Source of the DNA: Longimicrobiales bacterium
GTDB lineage: Bacteria > Gemmatimonadota > Gemmatimonadetes > Longimicrobiales > Gaopeijiaceae
Reading direction: 5' to 3'
DNA length: 64,000 nt
Assembly: GCA_951828585.1 (NCBI GenBank)
Contig: OX639991.1
Location: 1,892,576-1,956,575, forward strand
The position numbers and the translations under genes are program-made. Within the stretch, counting starts at the first letter, position 1. Every line of letters begins with the position of its first letter. Shown here in pieces: positions 1 to 13,100 of the stretch. The notes beneath the pieces are model-generated. The model saw only the letters and a program-made list of their open reading frames with translations. It was not told where the DNA came from and did not search any database.

Positions 1-730
1 CATCGACCGACAGGCAAAGCTGAACGCACTCAACCCGCGGGTGATCGCCGGGATCGACGCCGCCTTCACCGCGCTGCGGGGCGATGCGGACCTTCGCGCG
101 GTCATCCTCACGGGCGCGGGTGACAAGGCGTTCGTGGCCGGGGCGGACATCGGCGTGCTCGCGGAGATGGGCACCCTCACCGGAGCGGAGGTAAGCCGCG
201 CCGGACAGGAAGTGCTGCGGCGGATCGAGCGCTTTCCGAGGCCGGTGATCGCGGCGGTGGGGGGGTACGCGCTGGGAGGCGGTTGCGAACTCGCGCTCGC
301 CTGCCACCTCCGCGTCGCCAGCGAGCGTGCCCGTTTCGGCCTCCCCGAAGTCGGGCTGGGAATCATTCCCGGGTACGGGGGGACGGTGCGGCTGGCGCGG
401 CTGGTGGGACTGGGACGCGCCGCCGAGATGATCCTGACCGGGGAGATGATCGACGGGAAGCGTGCGGCCGAGATCGGGCTCGCCAACGTGGTCGTCCCGC
501 ACGAGGAGTTCATGGACCGTGCGAGGAAGGTGGCCGGGCGGATCGCGAGGAACGCTCCGGTGGCGGTCGAGATGGCGCTGGCGTCGCTCTATGGAGCCGA
601 GGAGAACACCATGGAGCACGCGCTCGCCTTCGAGGCCACGCTCTTCGGGCTCCTGGCCTCCACGGACGACATGAAGGAGGGGATGGCGGCCTTCCTGGAG
701 AAGCGCAGGGCGGTCTTCGGCGGGTCCTGA
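1..730 (+). CDS. Enoyl-CoA hydratase/isomerase family protein (5' partial)
   Basis: Crotonase-fold protein, probably hydrating trans-2-enoyl-CoA in fatty-acid or amino-acid breakdown. The frame is open from base 2, upstream of the GTG at 41, and the residues before that GTG (…KLNALNPRV) match the usual crotonase N-terminus, so the gene runs off the left edge rather than starting at 41. Visible hallmarks are the oxyanion-hole segment AFVAGADI, the GGYALGGGCELALACHLR block, and the PEVGLGIIPGYGGT segment with the catalytic region. The C-terminal trimerisation helix ends normally at TGA 728-730. Substrate cannot be told from sequence; short-chain enoyl-CoA hydratase is likeliest. Confidence 0.9.
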   Translation, partial: IDRQAKLNALNPRVIAGIDAAFTALRGDADLRAVILTGAGDKAFVAGADIGVLAEMGTLTGAEVSRAGQEVLRRIERFPRPVIAAVGGYALGGGCELALACHLRVASERARFGLPEVGLGIIPGYGGTVRLARLVGLGRAAEMILTGEMIDGKRAAEIGLANVVVPHEEFMDRARKVAGRIARNAPVAVEMALASLYGAEENTMEHALAFEATLFGLLASTDDMKEGMAAFLEKRRAVFGGS

Positions 731-817
731 AACGGCGGTACGTGGGGTCCGCAAACGGCGATTCGCAAGGGTTTCCCGGGGGTCCTGAATCGTCGTCCGA
801 GACAGGCCGAATCCTGT

Positions 818-823
818 TATATT
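818..823 (+). promoter_or_regulatory. Possible -10 element upstream of recF
   Basis: TATATT is an AT-rich island in a GC-rich intergenic stretch, about 45 bases before the recF start. No convincing -35 box lies at the right distance, so this is only a candidate promoter for the recF-dciA-gyrB group. Confidence 0.25.
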
Positions 824-866
824 CATACATGTCCGGAAACTCCTGTTCGCGGTTTCGTCCCGCTTC

Positions 867-2008
867 GTGGTCTTGAGGGAACTGGAGCTGCGCCACTTCC
901 GAAACCTGGGGGTCCAGGAGCTGCATTTTCCTCCGGAAGGGGTGGCGGTGATCGGCGACAACGCCCAGGGGAAGACGAACCTCCTGGAGGCGATCTACTA
1001 CCTGGAGAGCTTCCGTTCCTTCCGGGGCGCGGCCGACGGCGAGCTGACCGCGTTTTCGGAAGACGTGTTCTACCTCAAGGGGTCCGTGGAAGGGGACAGG
1101 CCGGCAACGGTCTCCGCGGGCTTCGACCGGAAGCGGAGGAAGAAGAAGGTATCGGTGGACGGTACCGATGCGCAGCGTATGTCGAGTGCGCTGGGAAGGC
1201 TGGGCGCGGTCGTCTTCTCTCCGTCGGACGTGGAACTGGTCAGCGGCGGGCCGAGTGCGCGGCGCAGGTTTCTGGACATCCTGCTGTCCCTTAACCGGGA
1301 AGGATACGTGGAGGCTCTGGTGGGCTACAGAAAGGCACTCGCCCAGAGGAACGCGGCGCTCAAGGCCAATGCCGGGGCGGCGGCGGTCGGTGCCTGGGAC
1401 CAGGGGCTGGTGGGACACGGCGCGCGTGTCACGCATATGCGCCATGAGTGGGCCACCACCTGGTCGGGGGCGTTTTCGGCGTACTGCACCGCCATTTCAG
1501 GGTGCGACTCGGTTGCCATGAAGTATCGGCCGGATCTGGGGGCGGGCGGGGGTGAGCCGCGCGCCGGCGAAGAGGCGTTCGGGGACGACGAAGGCCTGGT
1601 GCAGGAGCGGTTCCGGGCCCGGCTCGCGGAGAACTGGGAGACGGATGTGCGGCGGGGCGTCACCACCGTCGGGCCGCACCGCGACGAGCTCCTGTTGACG
1701 ATCACGTCGCGGGCCAGGTCGCTTCAGGTCCGGACATTCGGATCCGGGGGACAGCGCCGCACTGCCGCGCTGGCTCTGCGCCTTGCGGAGGCCGCGACGA
1801 TACGGCGGGAGCGAGGTACCGAGCCGATCCTCCTCCTCGACGACGCCTTCGCCGAACTGGACGAGGGCCGGTCCCGGCAGGTCATGGAGTTGCTCCGCGA
1901 CGAGGGCACGGGCCAGGTCGTGCTCACCGCGCCCAAGGAGTCCGACGCGCGGCTCAGGGGACCCTCCCTGGAGCGTTGGCGTATCCACCAGGGAGTGATC
2001 GAGGCGTG

Positions 2009-2009
<1 letters not shown>
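867..2009 (+). CDS. recF: DNA replication and repair protein RecF
   Basis: SMC-like ATPase that binds gapped DNA and helps RecOR load RecA. The 380-residue product has the family's normal length. It opens with the RecF signature LRHFRNLG, followed by Walker A GDNAQGKTN, the ABC signature region GSGGQRRTAALALRLAE and Walker B ILLLDDAFAELD near the C-terminus. The start taken is GTG 867; TTG 873 in the same frame is an alternative. The stop overlaps the following DUF721 start (TGATG), so the genes are coupled. The order recF-DUF721-gyrB is the conserved replication-gene neighbourhood, but dnaA and dnaN are not upstream here. Confidence 0.96.
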
Positions 2010-4301
<2,292 letters not shown>

Positions 4302-4357
4302 CGAGGGGGTGTCAGGTGTCCAGGTCGGTGGGGGGTCCGATCGCAACGAAACAACCG

Positions 4358-7354
4358 ATGCAGTTCAATCGAATCGTGCGCGGTGTCGCCTCGCTGGCCG
4401 CGATTGCGGCACTGGCGTGCTTCACCGTCCTCCCCGCCGCGGCCCAGACCGGGTCGGTGCGGGGATTGGTGCTGGACGGGGCGTCACGGCGCCCCCTGGC
4501 CGACGCCCAGGTGCACATCTTGGGCACCGGGATCGGACTGCCGACCAACTCGGCGGGCCGGTTCGTGCTGCTGGGCATACCGACGGGTGCGCAGGTCGTC
4601 CGGGTCAGCCTGATCGGGTACGGAGAGTTGGACACAGACGTGACCGTGGCGGCGGACGAGGCGGTCTCGCTCGAGATCGAGATGACCGCCACGGCCATCT
4701 CACTGGACGAGATCGTGGTGACGGGGGTTGGCGCCGAAACGGCGCGGCGAGCCCTCGGCACGACCGTCGAAGTGCTCACGGCCGAGGACTTCGAGCTCGC
4801 TCCCGTGCAGTCGATCGACCAGGTGCTGCAGGGCCGCGTGGCCGGTGCCACCGTGAGCGCCACATCGGCACAGCCCGGGACGGGTTCGCTGATTAACTTC
4901 CGGGGCGTATCGTCGGTATTCGGCGCGCAGACGCCGGTCATCTACATCGATGGTGTCAGGGTCGACAACGACCAGGCCACCTCCGCCGGCACGGGGGGCG
5001 AGCAGTCGTCTGCACTGTCGGACCTGCTTACCACCGACATCGAGCGGATCGAGATCACCAAGGGGGGTGCCGCCTCGACGCTCTTCGGATCGGACGCGGC
5101 GACCGGGGTCATCCAGATCTTCACCCGGAAGGGGTCGCCAGGTGCTCCGCGGATCACTGCCCGCATGGAGCAGGGGCTGGAACTCCCCGAGCTCAAGTAC
5201 ATCTTCGACACGAGGGTGATCTTCACGCCTCTCGTCGACTCCGGCTACGTGTCGCCCACCTTCATGGAGGACCTGTACTTCAAGCGGGGCACCAGCCAGA
5301 ACTACTACCTGGGAGTGACGGGGGGGACCAGCGACGTGACGTACAGCGTCAGTGGCCGCATGGAAGACAGGACGGGGACCCAGCCCAGGGACGGCAGCAC
5401 CAACTACAATCTGCGCGGCGGACTCCAGGCGTCGGTCACCGACGACTTCACGATCGAGTTTTCGGGCAGCTACGTCCGCCACAACTTCCAGCGCTTATAC
5501 AACGGCGCGGCCATTGCGGACCCGCTCACGACCTTCGAAGTCGGCGATGCGCTCGCATTCTCTGGTGCTTCCACTCTTGTCGAGGCGCTCGAAATCTTCC
5601 TTCTTCCCGAGATCGGCGAATCGGTCAACCGCTTCATTCTCGCCGGCGGCGCCCGCTGGAACATCCGTGACGACCTGACTGCCCGGCTCACCGTGGGCGC
5701 GGACAACCGCTCGAACCAGCAGCGCGTCTTCCAGCCGATCGGATTCACGCCCGGCGAGCCGACCGGTCAGCTCAACCGCCGCGACCGGTCCTTCACCTCT
5801 GTCTCGTTCGATGCCGGGGCCACCTACAGCTGGCAGAACGCCGCGGGTTCGATCGGCTCCTCCCTCACCGTGGGAGTCCAGGGTTTCCGTGAGGAGGAGA
5901 GCATCATCAACGGCAACGGGCGCGGCTTCTCGCTTCCCGGAACGACGGACTTCGACGCCGCCTCGGTCATCACCGCCTTCGAAGGGAACGTGGAGGTCTT
6001 CAACGGCGGCCTCTACGTGGACGAGCAACTGAGTCTCCGGGACAAGCTGTACCTGGGCGCCGGATTCCGGCTCGATGCCGGCTCCAGCTTCGGCGACGAA
6101 ATCGATACGGAGCTCTATCCCAAGGCCACCGCGGCATACGTCCTGACCGACGACATGTCCATCCCGTTGGTCGACGAACTCAAGGTGCGGACGGCCTTCG
6201 GCCAGACCGGCAAGTTCCCCGGCGCCTTCCTCAAGGACCGGACCTTCTCTGCGACGCCGTTCAGGGGCGAGTCGGCCCCCCGCTTCTCGAACCCGGGCAA
6301 CGCGCGGCTTCGACCCGAGAAGACTTCGACGATCGAGGCGGGTCTGGACGCGGCGCTGTGGCACAATCGCGCCGGGCTCAACGTCACCGTGTACGATGCA
6401 CGCACGACCGACGCGCTCTTCCAGGTGCCCCGTCAGCCCGTGACGGGCCAGGGCACGCAGCAGGAGAATGTGGGCGAGATCTGGAATTTCGGAGTCGAGG
6501 TTGCTCTCAACGTGCAGGTGCTGAACGCCCGGCGTCTGGCGTGGTCCGTGGGCGGCCACTTCCAGTTAAACCACAACCGGGTGACCGATCTGGGCGGCGT
6601 GCCGGCCTTTCCGGTGGGCGGGCTCCGGCCGCAGCAGTGGGTGACGGGGTGCTGGAGGGTGAAGGTGGAGGGCGACCTGGACACGTGCGTCGGCGGCCCC
6701 GTGGGAGCCTGGCTTGTATCCATGCCGGTGGATACCAACGGCGACAGCCTGCCCGACGCCAGCGTAAACCAGTTCAGCGGCAAGGGTGCGGTGCCCACCA
6801 GGAGCGGGGGGCTGAACTCCACCATATCGGTAGGGAACAACCTGACGATCACCGCGTTGGCGGACTGGGCGGGCGGGCATCAGGTGTTCGACTGGGGGTC
6901 GGTGTGGGCGACCTTCAACGGAATCTTGCGGAGGCAGAAGATCCGCTGCGGGATCTACTGGATCAACCCGGTGACCGACGACAGACCCCCAGAGGAGCGT
7001 GACGAACCGTGCGCCTACGCTTTCCCGCTTCAGTACAATCCTGACGGAACCGTACGAGGCGAGTACAGTGAGTCGGCTGCTCGCAACGCCTTCCTTTACG
7101 ACGGCGACTACTTCAAGCTGCGCGAGGTCTCGGTGCGATACGTCCTTCCCGAAGGCTTCGCGTTCCGCATGGGCGCCGACCGCGCCACCGTCTACCTGAG
7201 CGGCCGCAACCTGTGGATCTGGTCGCGCAACCAGCTCATGGACGGCGAACTCAACGGGGTCAGTTTCGGCGGCGGTTTGCAACTCGGGAGCGAGAGCAGC
7301 GTCACCCTGCCCCCGAACCGGATGTATCGGCTCGGGGTCGAGGTCGTGTTCTGA
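4358..7354 (+). CDS. SusC/RagA-like TonB-dependent outer-membrane receptor
   Basis: Outer-membrane TonB-dependent transporter, 998 residues from ATG 4358, which begins a clean signal peptide ending PAAAQ. The mature protein starts with a carboxypeptidase-regulatory-like beta-sandwich (GSVRGLVLDGASRRPL…), then the SusC-type signature LDEIVVTGVG, a plug domain with the QVLQGRVAGATV and FRGVSSVFGAQTPVIYIDG segments, and a long beta-barrel ending in an aromatic residue (VEVVF). A GTG at 4316 would add 14 residues before the signal peptide and is unlikely. The SusD-like lipoprotein follows 30 bases later, so the two probably form one uptake complex. The substrate (glycan, peptide or other oligomer) cannot be read from the sequence. 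Confidence 0.93.
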   Translation: MQFNRIVRGVASLAAIAALACFTVLPAAAQTGSVRGLVLDGASRRPLADAQVHILGTGIGLPTNSAGRFVLLGIPTGAQVVRVSLIGYGELDTDVTVAADEAVSLEIEMTATAISLDEIVVTGVGAETARRALGTTVEVLTAEDFELAPVQSIDQVLQGRVAGATVSATSAQPGTGSLINFRGVSSVFGAQTPVIYIDGVRVDNDQATSAGTGGEQSSALSDLLTTDIERIEITKGGAASTLFGSDAATGVIQIFTRKGSPGAPRITARMEQGLELPELKYIFDTRVIFTPLVDSGYVSPTFMEDLYFKRGTSQNYYLGVTGGTSDVTYSVSGRMEDRTGTQPRDGSTNYNLRGGLQASVTDDFTIEFSGSYVRHNFQRLYNGAAIADPLTTFEVGDALAFSGASTLVEALEIFLLPEIGESVNRFILAGGARWNIRDDLTARLTVGADNRSNQQRVFQPIGFTPGEPTGQLNRRDRSFTSVSFDAGATYSWQNAAGSIGSSLTVGVQGFREEESIINGNGRGFSLPGTTDFDAASVITAFEGNVEVFNGGLYVDEQLSLRDKLYLGAGFRLDAGSSFGDEIDTELYPKATAAYVLTDDMSIPLVDELKVRTAFGQTGKFPGAFLKDRTFSATPFRGESAPRFSNPGNARLRPEKTSTIEAGLDAALWHNRAGLNVTVYDARTTDALFQVPRQPVTGQGTQQENVGEIWNFGVEVALNVQVLNARRLAWSVGGHFQLNHNRVTDLGGVPAFPVGGLRPQQWVTGCWRVKVEGDLDTCVGGPVGAWLVSMPVDTNGDSLPDASVNQFSGKGAVPTRSGGLNSTISVGNNLTITALADWAGGHQVFDWGSVWATFNGILRRQKIRCGIYWINPVTDDRPPEERDEPCAYAFPLQYNPDGTVRGEYSESAARNAFLYDGDYFKLREVSVRYVLPEGFAFRMGADRATVYLSGRNLWIWSRNQLMDGELNGVSFGGGLQLGSESSVTLPPNRMYRLGVEVVF

Positions 7355-7384
7355 CCGGCTGTGGGAGAGGACAAGGAGACGACC

Positions 7385-8854
7385 ATGAAGAACGCACCGA
7401 TTCGTCGATGGGGCGCGAGAAAGGCAGGTCTGGTACTGTTCGCCGTTCTCGCGGCCAGCGCCTGCGACGCCATCGACCCCACACGCATCAACAACCCCAC
7501 AACGACCGACGAGGATCTGTCCAAAGCGAAGAACCCCACCGCGGCCCTCATGCCGGGCCTGCGCGCGCAGTTCGCCCGCATGATCAACGCTTACGTGGTG
7601 GCAACTGCGGTCATCAGCGACGACTACTCCATCCACGGCACGGGCATCGTGGTGGACATGGATGAACCCCACCTGGTGACCCCGACGCTCGTCAACTCAA
7701 CGGGAACGAGCGCCAGCGGGGTGTACTGGAATGTGCAGGAACTCCGTGCCCTGGGCGACTTCGTGATCGACGTGATCATTCCGGACGACGATGAGCCGGA
7801 TCCGAAGCACATCGCCGAGGCCCACTATTACCGTGGGATGGCCTACCTGACGCTGGGAGAGATCTTCTCCCATGCGCCGCACGAGGAAGACGGCGAACCC
7901 CAGCCGTCTTCGGCCGCCCTTGGCAAGGCTGTCACCGACCTGCGGAAGGCGACGGGATTCGGGCCGCGGACCCTGGCGGCGCTGGCTCGTACGCACCGTC
8001 TGCTGGGCGACGCCTCAGCGGCCGAAACAGCGGCCACCAGCGTACTTGACAGCATCCCGGACTTCCTCTTCGCCCCGCCGTACGATGAGGCCTTCCTCCC
8101 CAACACGGCCGTGGCGTTCCTGGTGCTCCGCGCGCTTCAGGAGATGCAGCCGCTTCCCCGGCTCGACTTCCTGGATCCCAAGTACACCGAACGGGGATCA
8201 CCGATTGCGATTGCGAAGGCGGAGGAGATGCATCTGATCCTGGCGGAGGCGGCGCTGGCCGGCGGCGATCTGGCCGCAGCGCGGACCGGACTGGTCAACG
8301 CAATCAACATGGCGGGGACTCGCGGCATGGTCAGCTTCGACGACATCGACGAGCGGCGCAACGCCGACCTGAGTCTGCGGCCGCGGAGCGCGGAGATCAT
8401 GATTCGCGCCGACGCCAACAGTCCGTATCGCGCGGGGCTGGTGAAGGACCGTCCGGCCGACGAACTGGAGGTTCCCAGCGTTTCGGCGACCTCGCTGGAC
8501 GCAGACAGCGTTTCCGGGCTGGAAAGCGCCGAAGAACTCTGGCACGCGCTCTGGCTCGCCCGCCAGGAGATCATGCTGCTCGAGGGGCGGCGCCTTGCCG
8601 ACCTGGGGATCAAGCTGCCGATGATGCGCCGCGAGATCGACCAGAATACAAGCATTAGCGAGGGAGATCCGGGGACAGTGGCGGTCGTGCCCGGCTACAT
8701 CCCGCAGACGCCGCGGTACGCGATGGACATCTACTCGCCGGTTGAGATCTACGACGGGACGGGTCCTGATGCCCAGCTTCTCGTGACCGAGGTAACGATG
8801 CAGGTGGACATGAACAGGGTGCTGGTGCAGAACAACGCGTCGCCGTTTCAGTAG
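7385..8854 (+). CDS. SusD/RagB-like outer-membrane lipoprotein
   Basis: Predicted surface-exposed lid lipoprotein that partners the SusC-like receptor just upstream. ATG 7385 starts a lipoprotein signal with lipobox LAASAC (Cys27); a TTG/GTG-type start at 7361 would only lengthen the n-region. The 489-residue product is alpha-helical with TPR-like segments (HIAEAHYYRGMAYLTLGE; ALARTHRLLGDASAAE) and a C-terminal LWLARQEIMLLEGRRLADLG stretch, as in SusD/RagB proteins, where a late block reads 'ERRRELAFEGHRWFDL'. It is a distant member; the call rests on lipobox, helix pattern and gene order. A strong terminator follows. Confidence 0.8.
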   Translation: MKNAPIRRWGARKAGLVLFAVLAASACDAIDPTRINNPTTTDEDLSKAKNPTAALMPGLRAQFARMINAYVVATAVISDDYSIHGTGIVVDMDEPHLVTPTLVNSTGTSASGVYWNVQELRALGDFVIDVIIPDDDEPDPKHIAEAHYYRGMAYLTLGEIFSHAPHEEDGEPQPSSAALGKAVTDLRKATGFGPRTLAALARTHRLLGDASAAETAATSVLDSIPDFLFAPPYDEAFLPNTAVAFLVLRALQEMQPLPRLDFLDPKYTERGSPIAIAKAEEMHLILAEAALAGGDLAAARTGLVNAINMAGTRGMVSFDDIDERRNADLSLRPRSAEIMIRADANSPYRAGLVKDRPADELEVPSVSATSLDADSVSGLESAEELWHALWLARQEIMLLEGRRLADLGIKLPMMRREIDQNTSISEGDPGTVAVVPGYIPQTPRYAMDIYSPVEIYDGTGPDAQLLVTEVTMQVDMNRVLVQNNASPFQ

Positions 8855-8882
8855 GCGGCGACGGACCTGAGCTTCCAGGATT

Positions 8883-8922
8883 CCGGCCGGCAGGTGCTTC
8901 GGGCCCTGCCGGCCGGTTTCTT
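8883..8922 (+). terminator. Rho-independent terminator after susCD-like pair
   Basis: Perfect 12-bp stem (CCGGCCGGCAGG at 8883-8894 with CCTGCCGGCCGG at 8905-8916), 10-base loop, then TTTCTT. It sits 28 bases after the SusD-like stop and separates this pair from the next gene. Confidence 0.85.
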
Positions 8923-8955
8923 GTCGGGAGGGCCGCGGCGTGGCACCGTAAGACA

Positions 8956-10125
8956 ATGGAGGCCCATCGGTTGGAAGCGGAGAGGAAGCGGCTGCTGCTC
9001 GCGCGGCCGGTCGAGCACATCGACGTGACCGCCTTCGACGGGCGGGCCGTGGTGGACTCATACCGCAACGCGGCCTTCCAGGCTCGCAACCTGGCCGAAG
9101 CGGCTGACATCTTCGCCGAGATGGTCGAGGAGCCGGGCGGTGCGGTGATTCTGACTTTGGCGGGGTCGCTGGTGTCGGCGGGGCTCAAGGAGGCGCTGCT
9201 GACGCTGGTGGAGTGCGACATGGTCGACGTGATCGTGGCGACGGGGGCGATCGTGGTCGACCAGGACTTCTTCGAGGCGCTGGGGTTCCGGCACTACATG
9301 GCGCCGGGATCGCCCGAGGCGCCGGTGGTGGGGGACGAGGAGCTGAATCGGCTCGAGATCGACCGCATCTACGACACGTATGTGGACGAGGCCGAGATGC
9401 GGGTGTGCGACGAGACGGTGGCGGGGGTGCTGGATGGGCTGGTTGGGAGTGGCGGCAGCGGGGGGTTGGCCGAGGGTGGTGGGGGGACGGGGTGGCAGGA
9501 CGCGACGGAGGAGGCGCGGCCGTATTCGAGCCGGGGAATCGTACGGGAGATGGGGGCGTACCTGGACCGACACCACGGGGACGCGCGGTCGATTGTGCTG
9601 GAGGCGTACCGGCGCGAGGTGCCGGTGTTCGTGCCGGCGCTGAGCGATTCATCGGCGGGGTTCGGGGTGGTGTCGCACCGGGTCAGGGCGGCGGGGAGGG
9701 GGCTGCCGCATGTGGCGTTTGACTCGGGGAAGGATTTCCATGAGCTGGCGAGGATCAAGCTGGCGGCGGCCGAGACGGGGCTGCTGATGGTTGGAGGGGG
9801 GGTGCCGAAGAACTTTGCGCAGGACGCGGTGGTGGCTGCGCGGATGCTGGCGGAGGGGGACGAAGCCTCTTCGCGGGATGTCCCCATGCACAAATTCGCC
9901 GTGCAGCTCACGGTTGCCGACGTGCGCGACGGCGGCCTTTCGGGCTCCACCCTGCGCGAGGCGGCCAGCTGGGGCAAGGTGGCGACGGCGCGGGAACGCA
10001 TGGTGTACGGGGAGGCCACCGTCACCCTCCCGCTGCTGGTCAGCGACGCGCACCACCGGGGCAGCTGGCGCGGACGGAAAGCGCGGCGGCTCGGGTCGCT
10101 TTTCGCGCGAGAGCCGACCCCATGA
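8956..10125 (+). CDS. Deoxyhypusine synthase family protein
   Basis: NAD-dependent aminobutyl transferase family. Eukaryotic and archaeal members modify eIF5A with spermidine; bacterial homologues lack that substrate and some are reported to make homospermidine. The 389-residue protein has the family's conserved blocks: AFQARNLAEAADIF, LTLAGSLVSAGL, ATGAIVVDQDFFEALG, YSSRGIVREMGAYL, VFVPALSDSSAGFG, and GKDFHELARIKLAAAETGLLMVGGGVPKNF. The active-site lysine is kept in EAASWGK (Lys341). A glycine-rich insert (about residues 159-180) precedes the YSSRGI block. It ends with an ATGA overlap onto addB. Exact substrate is open. Confidence 0.9.
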   Translation: MEAHRLEAERKRLLLARPVEHIDVTAFDGRAVVDSYRNAAFQARNLAEAADIFAEMVEEPGGAVILTLAGSLVSAGLKEALLTLVECDMVDVIVATGAIVVDQDFFEALGFRHYMAPGSPEAPVVGDEELNRLEIDRIYDTYVDEAEMRVCDETVAGVLDGLVGSGGSGGLAEGGGGTGWQDATEEARPYSSRGIVREMGAYLDRHHGDARSIVLEAYRREVPVFVPALSDSSAGFGVVSHRVRAAGRGLPHVAFDSGKDFHELARIKLAAAETGLLMVGGGVPKNFAQDAVVAARMLAEGDEASSRDVPMHKFAVQLTVADVRDGGLSGSTLREAASWGKVATARERMVYGEATVTLPLLVSDAHHRGSWRGRKARRLGSLFAREPTP

Positions 10126-13100
10126 GCCAACTCTACCTCGACTTCGACGCGAGCGGCCCCGACCCCACCCCACCCCCCCCCATCCCCCCCACCTCCCCCT
10201 CCATCCTCGTCCAGGAACTCGAACGAATCGCGCGTAGCGGCGGCCGCTCCCGCAAGGTCCTCCTGGCCCGTACACGCGGCGAGGGAAAGGAGCTCCTCAG
10301 ACAGGCAGTGGTGCGCGGCACCTCATGGGTCGGCTTTGAGGTCAACACCTTACGACCCCTCGCAACGGAATTCGTTGCGCGCACCGGCGCCTTCGCGGGC
10401 CGTGCGATCATCGACGCCTTCGACGAACACGCGCTGGTCGAACGCGCCATCGACGACGCGATCCGGTCCGGCCGCGGCTTCGGTTTCCCCGGTCTCGCCG
10501 AAAAGGTGGGGTTTCGCGACGCGGTGCGTCATTCGGTGGCCGCGCTTCGCCTGGGCGGCATCCGGGCCACCTCGCTGGCGCGCGGCTCCGGCACCCCGCG
10601 CTCGCGCAGACAGGCCCTCATCACCGCCGTGCTGCGCCGCTACGAAGACCTGCTCGGCGCCGACAACCTGGCCGACAACGCCCACGTCCTGGCCACGGCC
10701 ATCGAAATCCTCGAAGACGACACGGCCCCCCCACCGTTGCGCGCCCCCACCTTCCTCCTCCCCGGCCTCCCCGACCGCGGTCTCGCGGGCCGGTTCGCTC
10801 GCGCCCTGCAGCGCCGCGGCGCCACCCTCCTCAAGACCGACCCGGTCGAAGGCCTCCCCGTCCCGAAGGGGATCCTCTGGGACGTCGCCCCGCCCGTCGC
10901 GCCGGGAAGCTTCCTGCACGCCGTCGAGCGCCACGAGGGCCCCCGCCCGCAAATCGAGCTCTTCGCCGCGGGTTCCGTCCAGGACGAACTGCGCGGCGTC
11001 CTGCGCCGTGCCATGGACCTCGGCGCCCACTGGGACGAAGTCGAGATCATCGCCACCGATCCTGCCGTCTACGGTTCCGCCCTGCACGCCTTGGCGGACC
11101 CGCTCGAAATCCCCGTCACCTTCGCCGTTGGCCTCCCCGTCGAGCGCACCCGTCCCGGCCGCGTCGCGACCGCCTACTTCCAGTGGATCGAGAACGACTT
11201 CCAGGAGGCGCGCTTCCGGGCCCTCGTCGAGGCCGGCGACGTCACGCCCCCCCGTCCCCACCACCGGCTCCCCGGTCCCCGCCTGGCCCGCTCGCTCAGA
11301 AGGCTGCGGATCGGCTGGGGCAGGGAGCGCCACACCGCCAGGATCGAGCGCGCACTGAAGGACGTGGAGAAGATGAGGCAGGGCCGCTATCAGACCGAGG
11401 AGCAACTCGCGCGCCGCAAGGACCGCACCCGCGACGACCTGCGCGCGCTCCGAGCGCTGCTCCACCCCGTCCTGGCCGCCACCCCCGATGTCACCGGCAA
11501 CGCATCCCCCGCCCAGGTCGCCACCGGCGTCAAGAGCCTGCTCGCCCGCACCACCCCCGGCACCGACACCGACGACACCGCGCGCGAACGCCTAGTCCGC
11601 CAACTCGACCGCATCGAAGCCACCCTCAAACGGCCCACCGACTACCCCGCCGCCGCCGCCATCGTCAAGTCCTTCCTCCAGATCCGCATTCCCGCCCCGC
11701 GCGCCGAAGGCCTGGCCCCCTGGAGCTCCGCCTCCGGCCACCTCTACCTCACCGACCTCGCCCACGGCGGCGCCACCGGCCGCCCCTACACCTTCATCGT
11801 AGGCATGGATTCGGCCCGCTTCCCCGGCTCCACGCAGGAAGACCCACTCCTCCTCGATCGCGAGCGCTGGACCCTCGGCCGCGGCGAACTCCCCCTCGCG
11901 CCCGACCGCACCGCCGAGACCCGCTTCAACTTCGCCCAGCTCGTCGCGCGCCTCCGCAGCACCGTCTTCCTCAGCTACTGCCGCTGGGATCCCGGCGAAT
12001 CCCGCGAGCTCTCTCCCGCCCCCGAACTCCTCCAGGCCCTGCGCCTTCGCCAGGGCGACCCCTCCCTCAATTTCGAGCACCTCGAACACCACCTCGGCCC
12101 CAGCGAGTCCCGCCTCCCCCGACCGGAGCTTCAAACCAACCTCGACGAAGCCGACGTCTGGCTCCGTGCGCTCGCCACCTCCGACGGCAGGCTGCGCGAC
12201 GGCCTCGACGCCGTGGGCCGCGCCTACCCCCGACTCGGCCTCGGCATGGCCGCGGCAAAGGCGCTCGACAACGACGAAGCCACCGTCCACACCGGCTTCC
12301 TGGGTACGCCTTCGCCCCCTCTCTCCTACCAGGACCTCTCCGGCCACGCCTTCTCCGCGAGCCGTCTCTCCGACCTGGGCGCCTGCCCCAGACGCTTCCT
12401 TCTCAAGCATGTGCTCAAGGCCTATCCGCCCGACGACCCCGAATTCGATCCCCACTGCTGGCTCAACCCCCTCGAGCGGGGCAGCCTGCTGCACAAGGTC
12501 TACGAAGAGACCCTGAGACTGGCGCGCGACCGGGAAATCGACCCCGACAACGACGACTTCCTCGCGCTTGCCCTGTCCGTGGTCGACCGCGAGGGTGCCC
12601 GCAAGCTGTGGGAGCTTCCCACGCCCAGCCGCGCGGTGCAGGAGTGGGAGATGAACGCGTTGCGCGACGACGCCCGCTCCTTCGTCGAGATGATCCGCGC
12701 CGACCCGCCGCCCTGGATCGAGCTGGAGATGCCCTTCGGGATGGGCGACGACACGACCCTGATCGACGCGGCCGGCAGGCCGGTGGCGGTGCGCGGCTTC
12801 ATCGACCGGCTGGACGACCACGGCGCGGAGCTGCACGTCGTCGACTACAAGACCGGGGGAGACTACGGGTACGGCGGCAAGTCGGGCGTGTACAACGGCG
12901 GCCGGCGCCTGCAGCACCTCATCTACACCCTGGCCGCGAGCGCGATCAAGGGCCGGCCGGCCGCGCGCATGGAGTACCACTTCCCCACCCGTCGCGGCGA
13001 AAATCGGGTACGGGCCTTCGAAACCGGCGACCTGACCTCCGGCGGCGGCCTGATAGCCACCCTGCTCGACGGCGTCGCGGCCGGCCGGTTCTCCGCTACG

